From NCBI GenBank assembly GCA_003762615.1, contig RIAZ01000012.1, positions 1 through 64,000 of the forward strand: 64,000 nt of DNA, written 5' to 3'. This DNA comes from Muribaculaceae bacterium Isolate-037 (Harlan). Its GTDB lineage: Bacteria > Bacteroidota > Bacteroidia > Bacteroidales > Muribaculaceae. A program made the position numbers and the translations under genes. This document shows positions 9,418 to 19,300 of the stretch, piece by piece (position 1 is the first letter of the stretch; each line of letters starts with the position of its first letter). Below the pieces are notes generated by a model. The model saw only the letters and a program-made list of their open reading frames with translations. It was not told the DNA's origin and made no database searches.

Positions 9418-10515
9418 ATGTCGATAAGATTTGACAAAGACGCACGGAGAGCCACTAATGGTCCGATGATTTTCTTCTCCGACCCATCTGCCATGGTGTC
9501 GCTGTCGGAAGAGATACGCGGGGCGATAGAGTCGCAACTGGCTTTTTATGCCTACCGTATGCCGGGAGACCTCATGATCTCTTTCGGAAGTTCCGAGCAC
9601 GTTGTGGAAGGGATTGGTGAACGTGGATTCGTCATAGCCCCGTTTCTGCCCGATATGCCTATACTGACCATACCCTATCGTCCGGCAAAGCGAAACATCA
9701 AGGCTGACGGATTTCAATATCGGTTCCCTTCAACATCCACTCCAAGAGAGGAGCATGCCGCAGAGATTGACGCCATAAAATCCGCCCTTTCCACTTACGG
9801 AACGGGAAAGATTGTAGCATCGAGGGTAATTGTCAACAACGGCAGAATCGATGTGGGGAGCACGTTTGCGGAATTGTCGCGACGGCATCCGAATGCGTTC
9901 GTATTCTGCTTCTCAACACCATTGACCGGATGCTGGATAGGCGCATCGCCGGAGTTGCTGCTTGAAGCCTCCGGGAATGGAGTGAAGACTATGGCTCTCG
10001 CAGGCACACGGGCGGCGGGTGAATCGGGAGAATGGGACTGCAAGAATCTTGAGGAACAGCAGATGGTCACAGACTTCATCTCCGAAACTCTTTCAGGAAA
10101 CGGTCTTGACATATCCATATCACCGTTATACACGCGCAACGCCGGGAAGGTGGAGCATCTATGCACCGACATATCCGCCTCCTCCCATGAACCGATGACC
10201 ACGGACAGGATACAATCCATTCTCCACCAACTATCCCCCACCCCGGCTCTATGCGGCACCCCGCGAGATGTGGCGTTGGATACAATCCGTCAGACCGAAC
10301 GCTTCGACCGTGGATGCTACGGAGGTTTCTGCGGTCCGTTCAGATCGCCAGCCGACTTCTCCCTGTTCGTCACTCTACGATGCTGCTGCATCGAGATGGA
10401 AAGATTCTGCATCTATGTCGGGGGAGGCATAACCCTGCGCTCTAATACAGAAGCGGAATGGCAAGAGACAGAGGCGAAAGCATCCACCATAAGAGATGCC
10501 TTGATTATTGAATGA
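9418..10515 (+). CDS. isochorismate synthase (chorismate-binding enzyme)
   Basis: A 365-residue chorismate-binding enzyme. Visible family blocks are KIVASRVI, FSTPLTGCWIGASPELLLEA, MALAGTRAAGES, KNLEEQQMVTDFI, SPTPALCGTPRDVAL and CYGGFCGP. These fit MenF/EntC-type isochorismate synthases, which convert chorismate to isochorismate, the first step of menaquinone synthesis. Bacteroidales use menaquinone and normally place this gene beside menD and menB. Here its neighbours are rimO and a peptidase, so the assignment to menaquinone is by family and not by context. Anthranilate or aminodeoxychorismate synthase is less likely given the SPTPALCG/YGGFCGP pattern. Confidence 0.85.
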   Translation: MSIRFDKDARRATNGPMIFFSDPSAMVSLSEEIRGAIESQLAFYAYRMPGDLMISFGSSEHVVEGIGERGFVIAPFLPDMPILTIPYRPAKRNIKADGFQYRFPSTSTPREEHAAEIDAIKSALSTYGTGKIVASRVIVNNGRIDVGSTFAELSRRHPNAFVFCFSTPLTGCWIGASPELLLEASGNGVKTMALAGTRAAGESGEWDCKNLEEQQMVTDFISETLSGNGLDISISPLYTRNAGKVEHLCTDISASSHEPMTTDRIQSILHQLSPTPALCGTPRDVALDTIRQTERFDRGCYGGFCGPFRSPADFSLFVTLRCCCIEMERFCIYVGGGITLRSNTEAEWQETEAKASTIRDALIIE

Positions 10516-10549
10516 TTGAAACATTTATCAAAACCAACATATAATAATT

Positions 10550-12589
10550 ATGAGATTTTTTAGCTTAGCTCTTATTTTGGCTATGGCAGCGATTCCATTC
10601 ACTGCCTCTGCCGAACATCTGAAAAGCGTTGATCCCAAGGGAATCGACCCGAACACACCTGCATCACAGGATTTTTACCAGCACGTCAACAAAGGATGGA
10701 TGGAGAGTCATCCCCTCACCCCGGAATATGCACGCTATGGTCAGTTTAACATCCTAAATGATTCCAGCAATAACCGTATCCGTCGTATTGTGACAAATCT
10801 CTCAAAGAAGAATCCGGCAAAGGGTACCAATGCCTATAAGATTGCATCACTCTACGATGCCGCTATGGATTCCGTACGTCGCAACCAGCTCGGTGCCACA
10901 CCTATAAAGGCTGACCTTGCAAAGATCGAGAACACCGACCATGACGGCATGACCGACCTTTTCCTCTGGCTTCACAAGAACTATGCATCTCCCCTCTTTG
11001 GCGGCGGTCCGATGGAGAACCTTGCCAACAGTAAGGAGTATGCCATGTATGTAAGCGGCGGTGGTCTCTCTTTGGGCGACAGGGATTACTATCTCAAGAA
11101 CGACAAGCGCAACAAAGACGTCAGAGAGGCTTACCAGAAGCTTATCGAACGCCAGATGATGAATGCCGGCTACAGCAAGAAGGATGCCCGCAGAATCGTG
11201 AAAAACGTGATGAAGGTGGAGACCCTTCTCGCCGATTCCACTTGGACCCGTGAGGAGAGCCGCAACATTCCGGCAATGTATAACCCCCGCTCAATCGCAC
11301 AGCTCAAGGAGATGTATCCTAATCTGCCTTGGGACAGATTCTTCATCGAGACTATGGGGATAGAGACTCCGGAGCAGGTGATTGTCACTGAGATCAATAC
11401 CGTAAAACAGGCTGACAATCTCTTTGCATCACTCTCTGACCGCGAGAAGAAAGACTATTACCTATGGCAGTATGTCAGAAATGCAGCACCGTTCCTCAGC
11501 GACAGTTTCTCTGACGCAGCATTTGAGTTCAACAAGGTCATGAGCGGAGTTCAGGAGCAGCAACCCCGCTGGAAGAGAGCCCTCGGAGTCACTGAAGGTT
11601 ATCTCGGTGAAGCTATCGGCGAATTATATGTGGAGCAATATTTCCCCCAGTCGTCAAAAGACTATATGATCGGACTGGTGGAGAATCTTCGCACAGCTCT
11701 CGGCAAGCACATAATCCACCTTCCCTGGATGAGCGACGACACTAAGGTGCAGGCCATGAAAAAGCTGAATTCCATCACAGTAAAGATCGGTTATCCCGAC
11801 AAATGGAAGGATTATTCCGAACTTGAGATTGATCCCGCCCTCTCTTATTGGGAGAATGTGCATAATGCCAATATGTGGCAGACGAAAAAGGCTCTCGAGA
11901 AATGGGGCAAACCCGTTGACCGCACTGAATGGGGCATGACTCCGCAGACAATCAATGCATACTACAACCCGCTCAACAATGAGATTGTGTTCCCGGCAGG
12001 TATCCTTCAGGCTCCGTTCTTTGATCCGGAGGCAAGCGATGCGGAGAACTATGGCGGCATTGGTGTGGTAATCGGTCATGAGCTTACCCATGGTTTCGAC
12101 GACCAGGGTTGCCAGTTTGATGCTGAAGGTAATATGTCGAACTGGTGGACTCCGGAAGATGCCGAGGCATTTGCCAAACTGACCAACGGTCTTGTGGAGC
12201 AATTTTCTGCTGTGGAAGTTCTTCCCGGTCTTCATGCCAACGGACAGTACACACTCGGCGAAAACATTGCCGACCAGGGTGGTCTGAGAATAGCAATGAC
12301 CGCGTTTCTTGACTCCCAGAAGAAGAAAGGCGTGAATGTGGAATCAGAAGAGGCTATGATCGATGGCTTCACTCCTAAACAGGCCTTCTACCTCAACTTC
12401 GCTAATCTTTGGGCAAACAACATCCGCGATGAGGAGATCCGTTCACTCACGTCGGGCGACGTACACTCCCTTGGCAAGAACCGTGTCAACGTGTCGCTTA
12501 AGAATCTTGAGCCGTTCTTCGAGTCATTCAGCATCAAGGAGGGTGATCCGATGTTCCGTCCCGCTTCCGAGCGCGTGATCATCTGGTAA
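10550..12589 (+). CDS. M13-family zinc metallopeptidase (neprilysin/PepO type)
   Basis: This 679-residue secreted or periplasmic endopeptidase has a signal peptide (MRFFSLALILAMAAIPFTASA). The M13 N-terminal domain starts with DPNTPASQDFYQHVNKGW. The catalytic domain carries HELTH near residue 509 and the third zinc ligand motif ENIADQGG near 570, then the late GDVHSLGKNRVN and FRPASERVIIW blocks. M13 enzymes cleave small peptides up to about 40 residues. A strong terminator follows, so it is probably the end of the ftsY-rimO-isochorismate synthase direction or a single gene. Confidence 0.95.
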   Translation: MRFFSLALILAMAAIPFTASAEHLKSVDPKGIDPNTPASQDFYQHVNKGWMESHPLTPEYARYGQFNILNDSSNNRIRRIVTNLSKKNPAKGTNAYKIASLYDAAMDSVRRNQLGATPIKADLAKIENTDHDGMTDLFLWLHKNYASPLFGGGPMENLANSKEYAMYVSGGGLSLGDRDYYLKNDKRNKDVREAYQKLIERQMMNAGYSKKDARRIVKNVMKVETLLADSTWTREESRNIPAMYNPRSIAQLKEMYPNLPWDRFFIETMGIETPEQVIVTEINTVKQADNLFASLSDREKKDYYLWQYVRNAAPFLSDSFSDAAFEFNKVMSGVQEQQPRWKRALGVTEGYLGEAIGELYVEQYFPQSSKDYMIGLVENLRTALGKHIIHLPWMSDDTKVQAMKKLNSITVKIGYPDKWKDYSELEIDPALSYWENVHNANMWQTKKALEKWGKPVDRTEWGMTPQTINAYYNPLNNEIVFPAGILQAPFFDPEASDAENYGGIGVVIGHELTHGFDDQGCQFDAEGNMSNWWTPEDAEAFAKLTNGLVEQFSAVEVLPGLHANGQYTLGENIADQGGLRIAMTAFLDSQKKKGVNVESEEAMIDGFTPKQAFYLNFANLWANNIRDEEIRSLTSGDVHSLGKNRVNVSLKNLEPFFESFSIKEGDPMFRPASERVIIW

Positions 12590-12604
12590 TCCCACACAAA
12601 TTAC

Positions 12605-12650
12605 GATACAAAAAAATGGACACGATTGAATCGTGTCCATTTTTTGTATC
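12605..12650. terminator. bidirectional terminator between the M13 peptidase and prs
   Basis: A hairpin of about 21 bp with flanking A-run and T-run (core stem TGGACACGAT / ATCGTGTCCA, small loop) lies between two convergent genes. The symmetric A6 and T6 arms let it terminate transcription from both sides. Confidence 0.9.
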
Positions 12651-12679
12651 GCTACATAGTCAAGTATTGACCGTTGATT

Positions 12680-13624
12680 TTATTTGAAGAGATATTGTGA
12701 AGAAATCGACTGGTTGTTGTGGATACGACGGATTGTGTCGGCAAACAGTTTTGCAACAGGGAGCACCACTGCCTTCGGATTCTCCTTAACATACGGGATT
12801 GAATCCGTAAATACAATCTCGGTCAGTCCGGATGTCTTAACCCTCTCTGTAGCAGGATCGCTCATCACTGCATGGCTGCACAATGCTCTCACTGACTCTG
12901 CCCCGTTCTCCATCAAGAGGTCGGCGGCTTTCGTGATTGTGCCGGCGGTGTCGCTGATGTCGTCCACGAGAACCACGTTCTTGCCAGCCACATCGCCTAT
13001 GACTGTCATTTTCTCCACTACGTTTGCCTTGGCACGCTGCTTATGGCAAAGCACAAGAGGCACATCGAAATATTTTGCGTATGAATTGGCTCTCTTCGCT
13101 CCACCGACATCGGGAGAAGCAATCACCAAATTCTTAAGGTGTAGGCTCTCAATGTAGGGGATAAAAATTGAAGAGGCATATAAATGATCAACCGGCACAT
13201 TGAAGAATCCCTGAATCTGATCTGCGTGCAAATCCATGGTGATAAGACGGTCAATGCCCGCCACACTCAGAAGGTCTGCCACAAGCTTTGCCGCGATCGA
13301 CACTCTCGGCTTATCCTTTCTGTCCTGACGCGCCCATCCGAAATAGGGAACCACTGCCACAATCGTGGCTGCCGACGCACGCTTGGCGGCGTCGATCATC
13401 AGGAGAAGTTCCATCAGATTGTCCGTATTCGGGAATGTTGATTGAACCAGATAGACCTCGGCACCGCGGATCGACTCCTCGAATGAAACTTCGAACTCGC
13501 CGTCGGCAAATGTCTCGATCTTCATTTTGCCTAACTCTATGCCCAGATCCCTGCAGATTGACTCCCCGAGATAATGACTCTTAGTGCCTGCGAAAACCTT
13601 TATGGGCGGAAGATAATTGCTCAT
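12680..13624 (-). CDS. prs: ribose-phosphate pyrophosphokinase
   Basis: Prs makes PRPP from ribose 5-phosphate and ATP for purine, pyrimidine, His and NAD synthesis. The 314 residues include the N-terminal IKVFAGTKSHYLGESI, FADGEFEV and ESIRGAEVYLVQS blocks, the ATP-loop region WARQDRKDKPRVSI, MDLHADQIQGFF and the PRPP-binding loop VLVDDISDTAGTI. Normal length. Transcribed convergently to the M13 peptidase. A -7-like TAATTTTG lies shortly upstream on the minus strand (around 13647-13654) without a clear -33. Confidence 0.97.
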   Translation of the reverse strand: MSNYLPPIKVFAGTKSHYLGESICRDLGIELGKMKIETFADGEFEVSFEESIRGAEVYLVQSTFPNTDNLMELLLMIDAAKRASAATIVAVVPYFGWARQDRKDKPRVSIAAKLVADLLSVAGIDRLITMDLHADQIQGFFNVPVDHLYASSIFIPYIESLHLKNLVIASPDVGGAKRANSYAKYFDVPLVLCHKQRAKANVVEKMTVIGDVAGKNVVLVDDISDTAGTITKAADLLMENGAESVRALCSHAVMSDPATERVKTSGLTEIVFTDSIPYVKENPKAVVLPVAKLFADTIRRIHNNQSISSQYLFK

Positions 13625-13685
13625 GATATGAATTGGTAAAAATTGGTTTACAAAATTAAGACTAATTTTTGAATTATCCGCAATT

Positions 13686-15443
13686 TCAAACCGATTTCTT
13701 TTTGCCGCGCAATTGCGACCCCGTCAGTTTACCTCCGGACTGCCCGCGTAACTTGCCTACAGGCAACACTATGGCATCGGCGGCACTCAGATAGACGGAA
13801 ACCGGTCGGTCGACCGAAAGATTCAACTTATGTGGCTTGCCCCAAAGGAGATCCTCGGTTATAATCTCTCCACGCATCATGCCCGACATATCAAACGCCG
13901 TTGCCGGAATATTTATACTGACATGGGATTCCTCGCGTGAGAAATTGACCACGATCAAAAGCACATCATCTCCTTTGTATCTAAGGAATGCAAAATGACG
14001 GTGGGGGTCAAAACCCGGATGCTGTAGATTGGCATACATGAGGTCGAAGAATCCACCCTCCCGCAATGCCGCTCGCTCATTACACAAGGTGAGGACCTTC
14101 TTGTAGACCTCCCGGAGCCAACGCTCGTGGGGGGATAATAATTCATCGTCGCATTTCCCTCCGTTGATCCAACGTCTTACGGTAGAGATGCTCCAATAGT
14201 CGAATATCGTTGTCCTGTCGTTATCTCCGGCAAAGCCTTCGTTGTCGCGCGCCTGCTCGCCGAGTTCCTGACCGTAATAGATCATCACCGGTCCTTTGGA
14301 AATCATCGAGGCGGTGACAAGAGAGGGAATCACGCGAAGAGAGTCGCCGGCGTATGCCTTCGAACCGAAACGCACCTCATCATGGTTCTCAAGGAAATTG
14401 AGCATACGGTCGCCGATGCCGTCCACGGTCTGCCAGCATCCTGTCAGCTGTGCCGCGCTCCTGCCGTGGGTCTCTATGCCGACAAGCGTATCGTAGAGAT
14501 TAACCTTGTCATACAGATAGTCGAAACATCCGTAATCAAGGAAGGGACGGTAAAGACCCACATCATAAATCTCTCCTATGAACAACACATCGGGATTGAC
14601 ACTCTTAACCTGCGGTATCGCCCAATGCCAGAATGGCAGCGGCACCATAAACACCATGTCGCAACGGAAACCGTCAACACCCTTCGACACCCAGAACTTC
14701 AATATGTGAAGCATCTTGCGCCACGTGTCAGGCACGGGATCAAAATGGTCGGAATTGTCGTTATAGTCATGACCATAGTTCAGTTTCACCGTCTCATACC
14801 AATCATTCTTCGAACAGAAAGCCGTGAAACAGTCGTTACCCGTAGCCTTTGCAGGAAATTCCACGTAGGGCACATTACCTTCCGCTCCAAGGTCGAACGA
14901 CGGATAGAACTGCTGGTTGGATATATAATAGTAGTTGTTGTCGCGCGCAAAATTCATCCGTATATCGTCATTCTTGCCGAAATCCTCGACGCCTGCAGGC
15001 GCAACGTCTGAATGATAGATACGCGCCGTATGGTTAGGCACAAAATCTATTATCACCTTCATATTCTCGGAATGAATGCGCTTCACGAGTGATTCAAATT
15101 CCTTCATACGGTCCGGCACAGATTCTGCCAGAGCCGGATCCACGTCATAATAGTCTTTTATCGCATACGGAGATCCCGCCTCACCTTTCACCACGTTAGG
15201 GTTGTCAGGAGTGATGCCATATTGGCTGAAATCCGTCTTGGTGGCATGCTCTATGACGCCGGTGAGCCAAAGGCAATTGACGCCCAATTCCTTTATAGAA
15301 CGGAGTATGTGGGGAGTGAAGTCATTAAACTTTCCACTACCGTTCTGCCTCAATGTGCCCCAAGGCACGCAATTCGGATTCTGATTGGCGAATATTCGTG
15401 GAAACAGCTGATAGATAATAAGTCTTTCCTTTAAATCGTTCAT
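13686..15443 (-). CDS. GH13 alpha-amylase family glycosidase
   Basis: A 585-residue (beta/alpha)8-barrel enzyme of glycoside hydrolase family 13. The four conserved regions are visible: DFVPNH, GFRCDMVF with the nucleophile Asp, FIGEIYD with the acid/base Glu, and FLENHDEVR with the transition-state Asp. A C-terminal beta domain follows (VVNFSREESHVSINIP). There is no signal peptide, so it acts in the cytoplasm on glycogen, maltodextrin or a similar alpha-glucan; the exact specificity cannot be read. The last 20 residues are a basic Gly/Lys-rich tail (KLRGQSGGKLTGSQLRGKKK). A patatin-like gene lies just upstream on the same strand (17 bp). Confidence 0.9.
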   Translation of the reverse strand: MNDLKERLIIYQLFPRIFANQNPNCVPWGTLRQNGSGKFNDFTPHILRSIKELGVNCLWLTGVIEHATKTDFSQYGITPDNPNVVKGEAGSPYAIKDYYDVDPALAESVPDRMKEFESLVKRIHSENMKVIIDFVPNHTARIYHSDVAPAGVEDFGKNDDIRMNFARDNNYYYISNQQFYPSFDLGAEGNVPYVEFPAKATGNDCFTAFCSKNDWYETVKLNYGHDYNDNSDHFDPVPDTWRKMLHILKFWVSKGVDGFRCDMVFMVPLPFWHWAIPQVKSVNPDVLFIGEIYDVGLYRPFLDYGCFDYLYDKVNLYDTLVGIETHGRSAAQLTGCWQTVDGIGDRMLNFLENHDEVRFGSKAYAGDSLRVIPSLVTASMISKGPVMIYYGQELGEQARDNEGFAGDNDRTTIFDYWSISTVRRWINGGKCDDELLSPHERWLREVYKKVLTLCNERAALREGGFFDLMYANLQHPGFDPHRHFAFLRYKGDDVLLIVVNFSREESHVSINIPATAFDMSGMMRGEIITEDLLWGKPHKLNLSVDRPVSVYLSAADAIVLPVGKLRGQSGGKLTGSQLRGKKKSV

Positions 15444-15460
15444 GTCAGTAATTTTTTCGA

Positions 15461-16285
15461 CTATTTGTTGTGCATCTGCTTATTTTGTATCTGCTCAAGT
15501 ACCCTGCAAGCAGCATCATATCCTACTGTGACCCCTTTCCGGAGGCTGGATAAGTCAAATGTCCGTACATTCGACAGATTCTGGATCTCTATTACATGGT
15601 CACACAAACGCAGGTCCTGCGGCGTGTTGGATTTCATCATGAGATGAAACGAGCGATAGGCTATGTCGATTATTGAGTTGCGGGTCTCCCCCTTCTTCCG
15701 GATGGGGCTACAGTTGCTGCCGTAGAGCACTCCGCAGTAATTTCGTATCGCCCACGCCGGCAAATTACGGAGAACGCCGCCATCAACATAGCTGACGCCA
15801 TTTATTCTCACCGGATTAAAAATTATCGGGATACTACATGATGCCAACACCCTCGGAACAATCTCTCCCTTACACCATCCCACCGATGTGCCCTTATCAA
15901 GGTCGGTGGCACAGATCACTGTCGGGATACGCATATCCTCAAGACGCTTGACCGGGAGCCAGCTATCGAGCAACTTCCCGAAGCGGTCAAGACGCATGAA
16001 TCCCTCCTTAGGCAAAGACCATTCCGTGAAATCGCCAAATCTGTCCGCCTCCGTGAAGCATTGGATGATATCATCAGGGGTAAGACCGGATCCATATAGC
16101 GCAGCGGCTATCGACCCTGCCGAAACTCCTGATATTATTCCGGGTTGTATTCCGAATTGCTCAAACGCCTTCAGCACACCTATATGTGAAAAGCCTTTGG
16201 CACCGCCTCCACTAAGAGCCAGACCAACTGTATTGTCTTTCAAGAACCCAAAACGCTCTAATATACCATCTATTTTCCAGACCAT
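15461..16285 (-). CDS. patatin-like phospholipase (RssA type)
   Basis: A 274-residue serine lipid hydrolase. It shows the oxyanion-hole motif LALSGGGAKGFSHIG, the nucleophile elbow GVSAGSIAAALYGSG and the catalytic Asp in YVDGGVLRNLPAW, the Ser-Asp dyad of patatins. No signal peptide or membrane helix is visible, so it is likely cytoplasmic or membrane-associated. It has its own strong promoter and probably leads a two-gene unit with the amylase downstream, 17 bp apart. Natural substrate unknown. Confidence 0.92.
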   Translation of the reverse strand: MVWKIDGILERFGFLKDNTVGLALSGGGAKGFSHIGVLKAFEQFGIQPGIISGVSAGSIAAALYGSGLTPDDIIQCFTEADRFGDFTEWSLPKEGFMRLDRFGKLLDSWLPVKRLEDMRIPTVICATDLDKGTSVGWCKGEIVPRVLASCSIPIIFNPVRINGVSYVDGGVLRNLPAWAIRNYCGVLYGSNCSPIRKKGETRNSIIDIAYRSFHLMMKSNTPQDLRLCDHVIEIQNLSNVRTFDLSSLRKGVTVGYDAACRVLEQIQNKQMHNK

Positions 16286-16332
16286 GTAAATTCCGGTTTG
16301 CGGACCAGGTAGTCCGCTTTATTTTTAGGTCG

Positions 16333-16364
16333 CAAATATAATAAATTTTGTTTCTTCTACCAAA
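16333..16364 (-). promoter_or_regulatory. Bacteroidetes-type promoter of the patatin-like gene
   Basis: On the minus strand a -33 TTTG (16361-16364) and a -7 TATATTTG (16333-16340) are separated by 20 bp, placing the transcript start near 16327, about 40 bp before the ATG at 16285. Confidence 0.75.
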
Positions 16365-16393
16365 AAATTGCATATAATACGCATCAAAGTTCT

Positions 16394-19300
16394 CTAATCC
16401 TCACTATCCTTAACGCTATCGAGGATGCTGTCGGAGCGGTTCTCTTTAGTAATACCGTCTGTTTTATCCTGTACATCATTCTTTTTATGACGTCTCCGGC
16501 GCAGGAAGGTGAACGGATTGTCGAAGTCTTTGCGGTAGACCACTCCAAGACCCTGTGTGGTCAAAGCCTCACGGAGATAGTAGTTCTGATCATTGAAATG
16601 GTTATATGCTTTCAGTCGCAGGTTGCCGTTGCGACTGAGAAGGTATTCTATGTCGAAATCACCGACAAACGTGGTGTTGGACGTGCTCTTGTCGCGGTAT
16701 CCGAAATTGCCGTTGACAAGAAGACGATTGTTGAGAAGGCGTGATGAAAGAGCCACATCCATCTCAAAATCCGAGAAATCCCCCTTGTCGCTCCTGAATG
16801 ACGGGGCAAGCGTGAACTTATCCGTGAGTTGTCCGATCATGTTCGACAATTGCGACGACAGGGTCGTGGATGCCACAGCCGCCAACTCACCACCATTGCC
16901 CGACGAACCCATATATTCGGGAGTATAGAACCGGTTAAGGGCAAGAAGATAGATTATCTGGCGACTCATCATGTCATCGGTAGATATGATGCTCTTCACC
17001 TTTCTCCCCACGTCCTGAGTGAGCGTCGGCAGGTCAATGTCGAACGTGATGTCGGGATGCTGCATCTCCCCCTTTACATTAAGGAGGGCATCCACCGGCA
17101 CGTTTGTCCGGGCAAGTTCCGGATCGGTGGAGAAACTTTTATCAAGGTCCGAAAGATTGGTGTTGACCCTATAGCTTGCCGTTATATCAAGATAGGCGTT
17201 GAGAGGGTCGCCGTTAAAGGAGATGGAACTGCCGGGGCGTATGGAGAAATTGCGAAGGATAAGGTCCTGCAATGAGAAATTATAGCTCCCTTCCGAGAGC
17301 GTGTACTTCCCGAGCATCTGCATCTCGTCGGAATCCGACTCATAGTCTATCTGTATCGCGCCGTTGCCGCGTGCCGTTATCTTGTCGCCAACCACCGGAT
17401 CCATCACGAGGGTCATCAGTGCCGATGGTGATACGGTGGCGCGTATGTCCATCATGAATCTGGTGGGGTCAGATGCCTCATTCTCTATCTTCTTGCGGAA
17501 TGATGCAAGAAGATCCTGCACACTGTCGCGTTGCTGCGTCTCCAGCTCCTTCTTGCGTTTGTCGGTAAACGTAAGGAAATGATAATCGGAGGCAGCCTCC
17601 GTGTCATTGAGCACAAACGTGAACGCGGAACGGTCAGTGATATCCATATCTACGGAGACCGACACCGTGCCGGGCCATCCCTTCACAGATGCACTGCCGT
17701 CGCCATAGATGGTGCCATACCAGTCGGGGTTCATCTTGCTGTTTGTGTCATAGCAGAGCAGCTGTCGTGCATCGGTTATGCGGAACGTGAAGCTCGGGTC
17801 GTGGAAATAGCGGTGCTTGAGTTCTCCCGACAGTATTGCGGAATGTCCGTCACGGTCATACAGACGGAATGATGGTATGCGTATCAGACCCGGGTCAAGA
17901 TATACGGAATCCGTGCCATGATAAGTGGTGTTGGTATAGTCAAGCTTTATAGATATGGAGTCGCCGAGAATGCGTCCGGCGAGATCTATATCGCTGAACG
18001 TGCCATACAGCTTGGCATTTCCACTGGCATAACCTTTCACTTCTGAAGAGAAGGCTCCCATGAACGGGGCGAGGAATCCAACCGGAACCCTGTCGGCATC
18101 TATCGAGAAGCTAAGTGAATCCCGAGTCACCCATATACCTCCGCCTATCGAAGCTTTCCGGCGTCCGTCCTGTCTTACATCGGCAGATATCGCCACCTCC
18201 TTCTCGTCGTTATCCCATTCGCTTTTAATGACGGCATCTCCAAGCACGGCTCCATTATAGGCGAACTCCTTTACTGAAAGATTGTCGGTAAACGCCTTAG
18301 GCTCCTTGCTCAATACTCCGTATGCTGTCACATCGCCTGTGGCAGTACCTCCGAAAGTGACATAATTTATATTGAGTGTGTCAAACACGTAGCCCAAGTC
18401 TATGGATGCAAGTTCCACGCTGATGGAATCCGTAGGCAATGACGATGCCACTCCGTTGATTCCCACGAATTGACCATCATGCCATATCTTTATTCCGTCT
18501 GCCCTTATCTCATTCCCGGAATACGTCAAAGCCGACTTGTCGATATTCCATTTCGCGCTACCCATACTGAACATGGAGGGCTTGATCTCTACCGATACGT
18601 CGGGGTTGCCCGACAGTTCATTGCGGCTTATCCCTGCGTTAAGCGAGAGTGAACCCTTGAAATTACTGTTCTCTGTGTTTATCCAATCCACATCGGCAAA
18701 GATGTCATCATCACATCCCGACAGGTTTATGCCTACAGTAAGTTCACCTTTCTTCACCGGGAAAGTGGTGGCTATCTCCACATCTGCGCTTCGGTTATTA
18801 CCGTCGATATTGGCTATCAATCGGTTGTCCCTAAGCAATTTTGACTTCCCTTGCTGAAGATATGGTATGTCAACGGTAAGCGAAGCTGTGTTCGCCTCCC
18901 CTCTTACATCTCCATCGACAGACACCGGCACAAGCAACCTGACCGGGAGTTTTAGAAAGTCGGGCAACGTATTGTCGGGCTTTATCTGGAACGAGAACTC
19001 CATCTCCGGCTTCAGATCCATCTCATGATTTTTGGGTATCACAAGACTCGGTAATACAGACGAAGCCATATCGACAAGCATAGGCGGCAGATCCTTTAAC
19101 CTGAAGGCTCCCGAAATCTCGCCGTCAATCCAGTCGCTCATGAGGGTGAGATGACGCTCATCCTCCCCGGCATCTGACCTCAACACGAGATGGTCAAGGT
19201 CAATACCCTCTGACGCACTCTTTCGGAAGGATATATCCGTGAGACGCACTTCGCCTCTGACGTTATCCTCGGTGTTCCCCTCCAGATCCGCTATGAGACT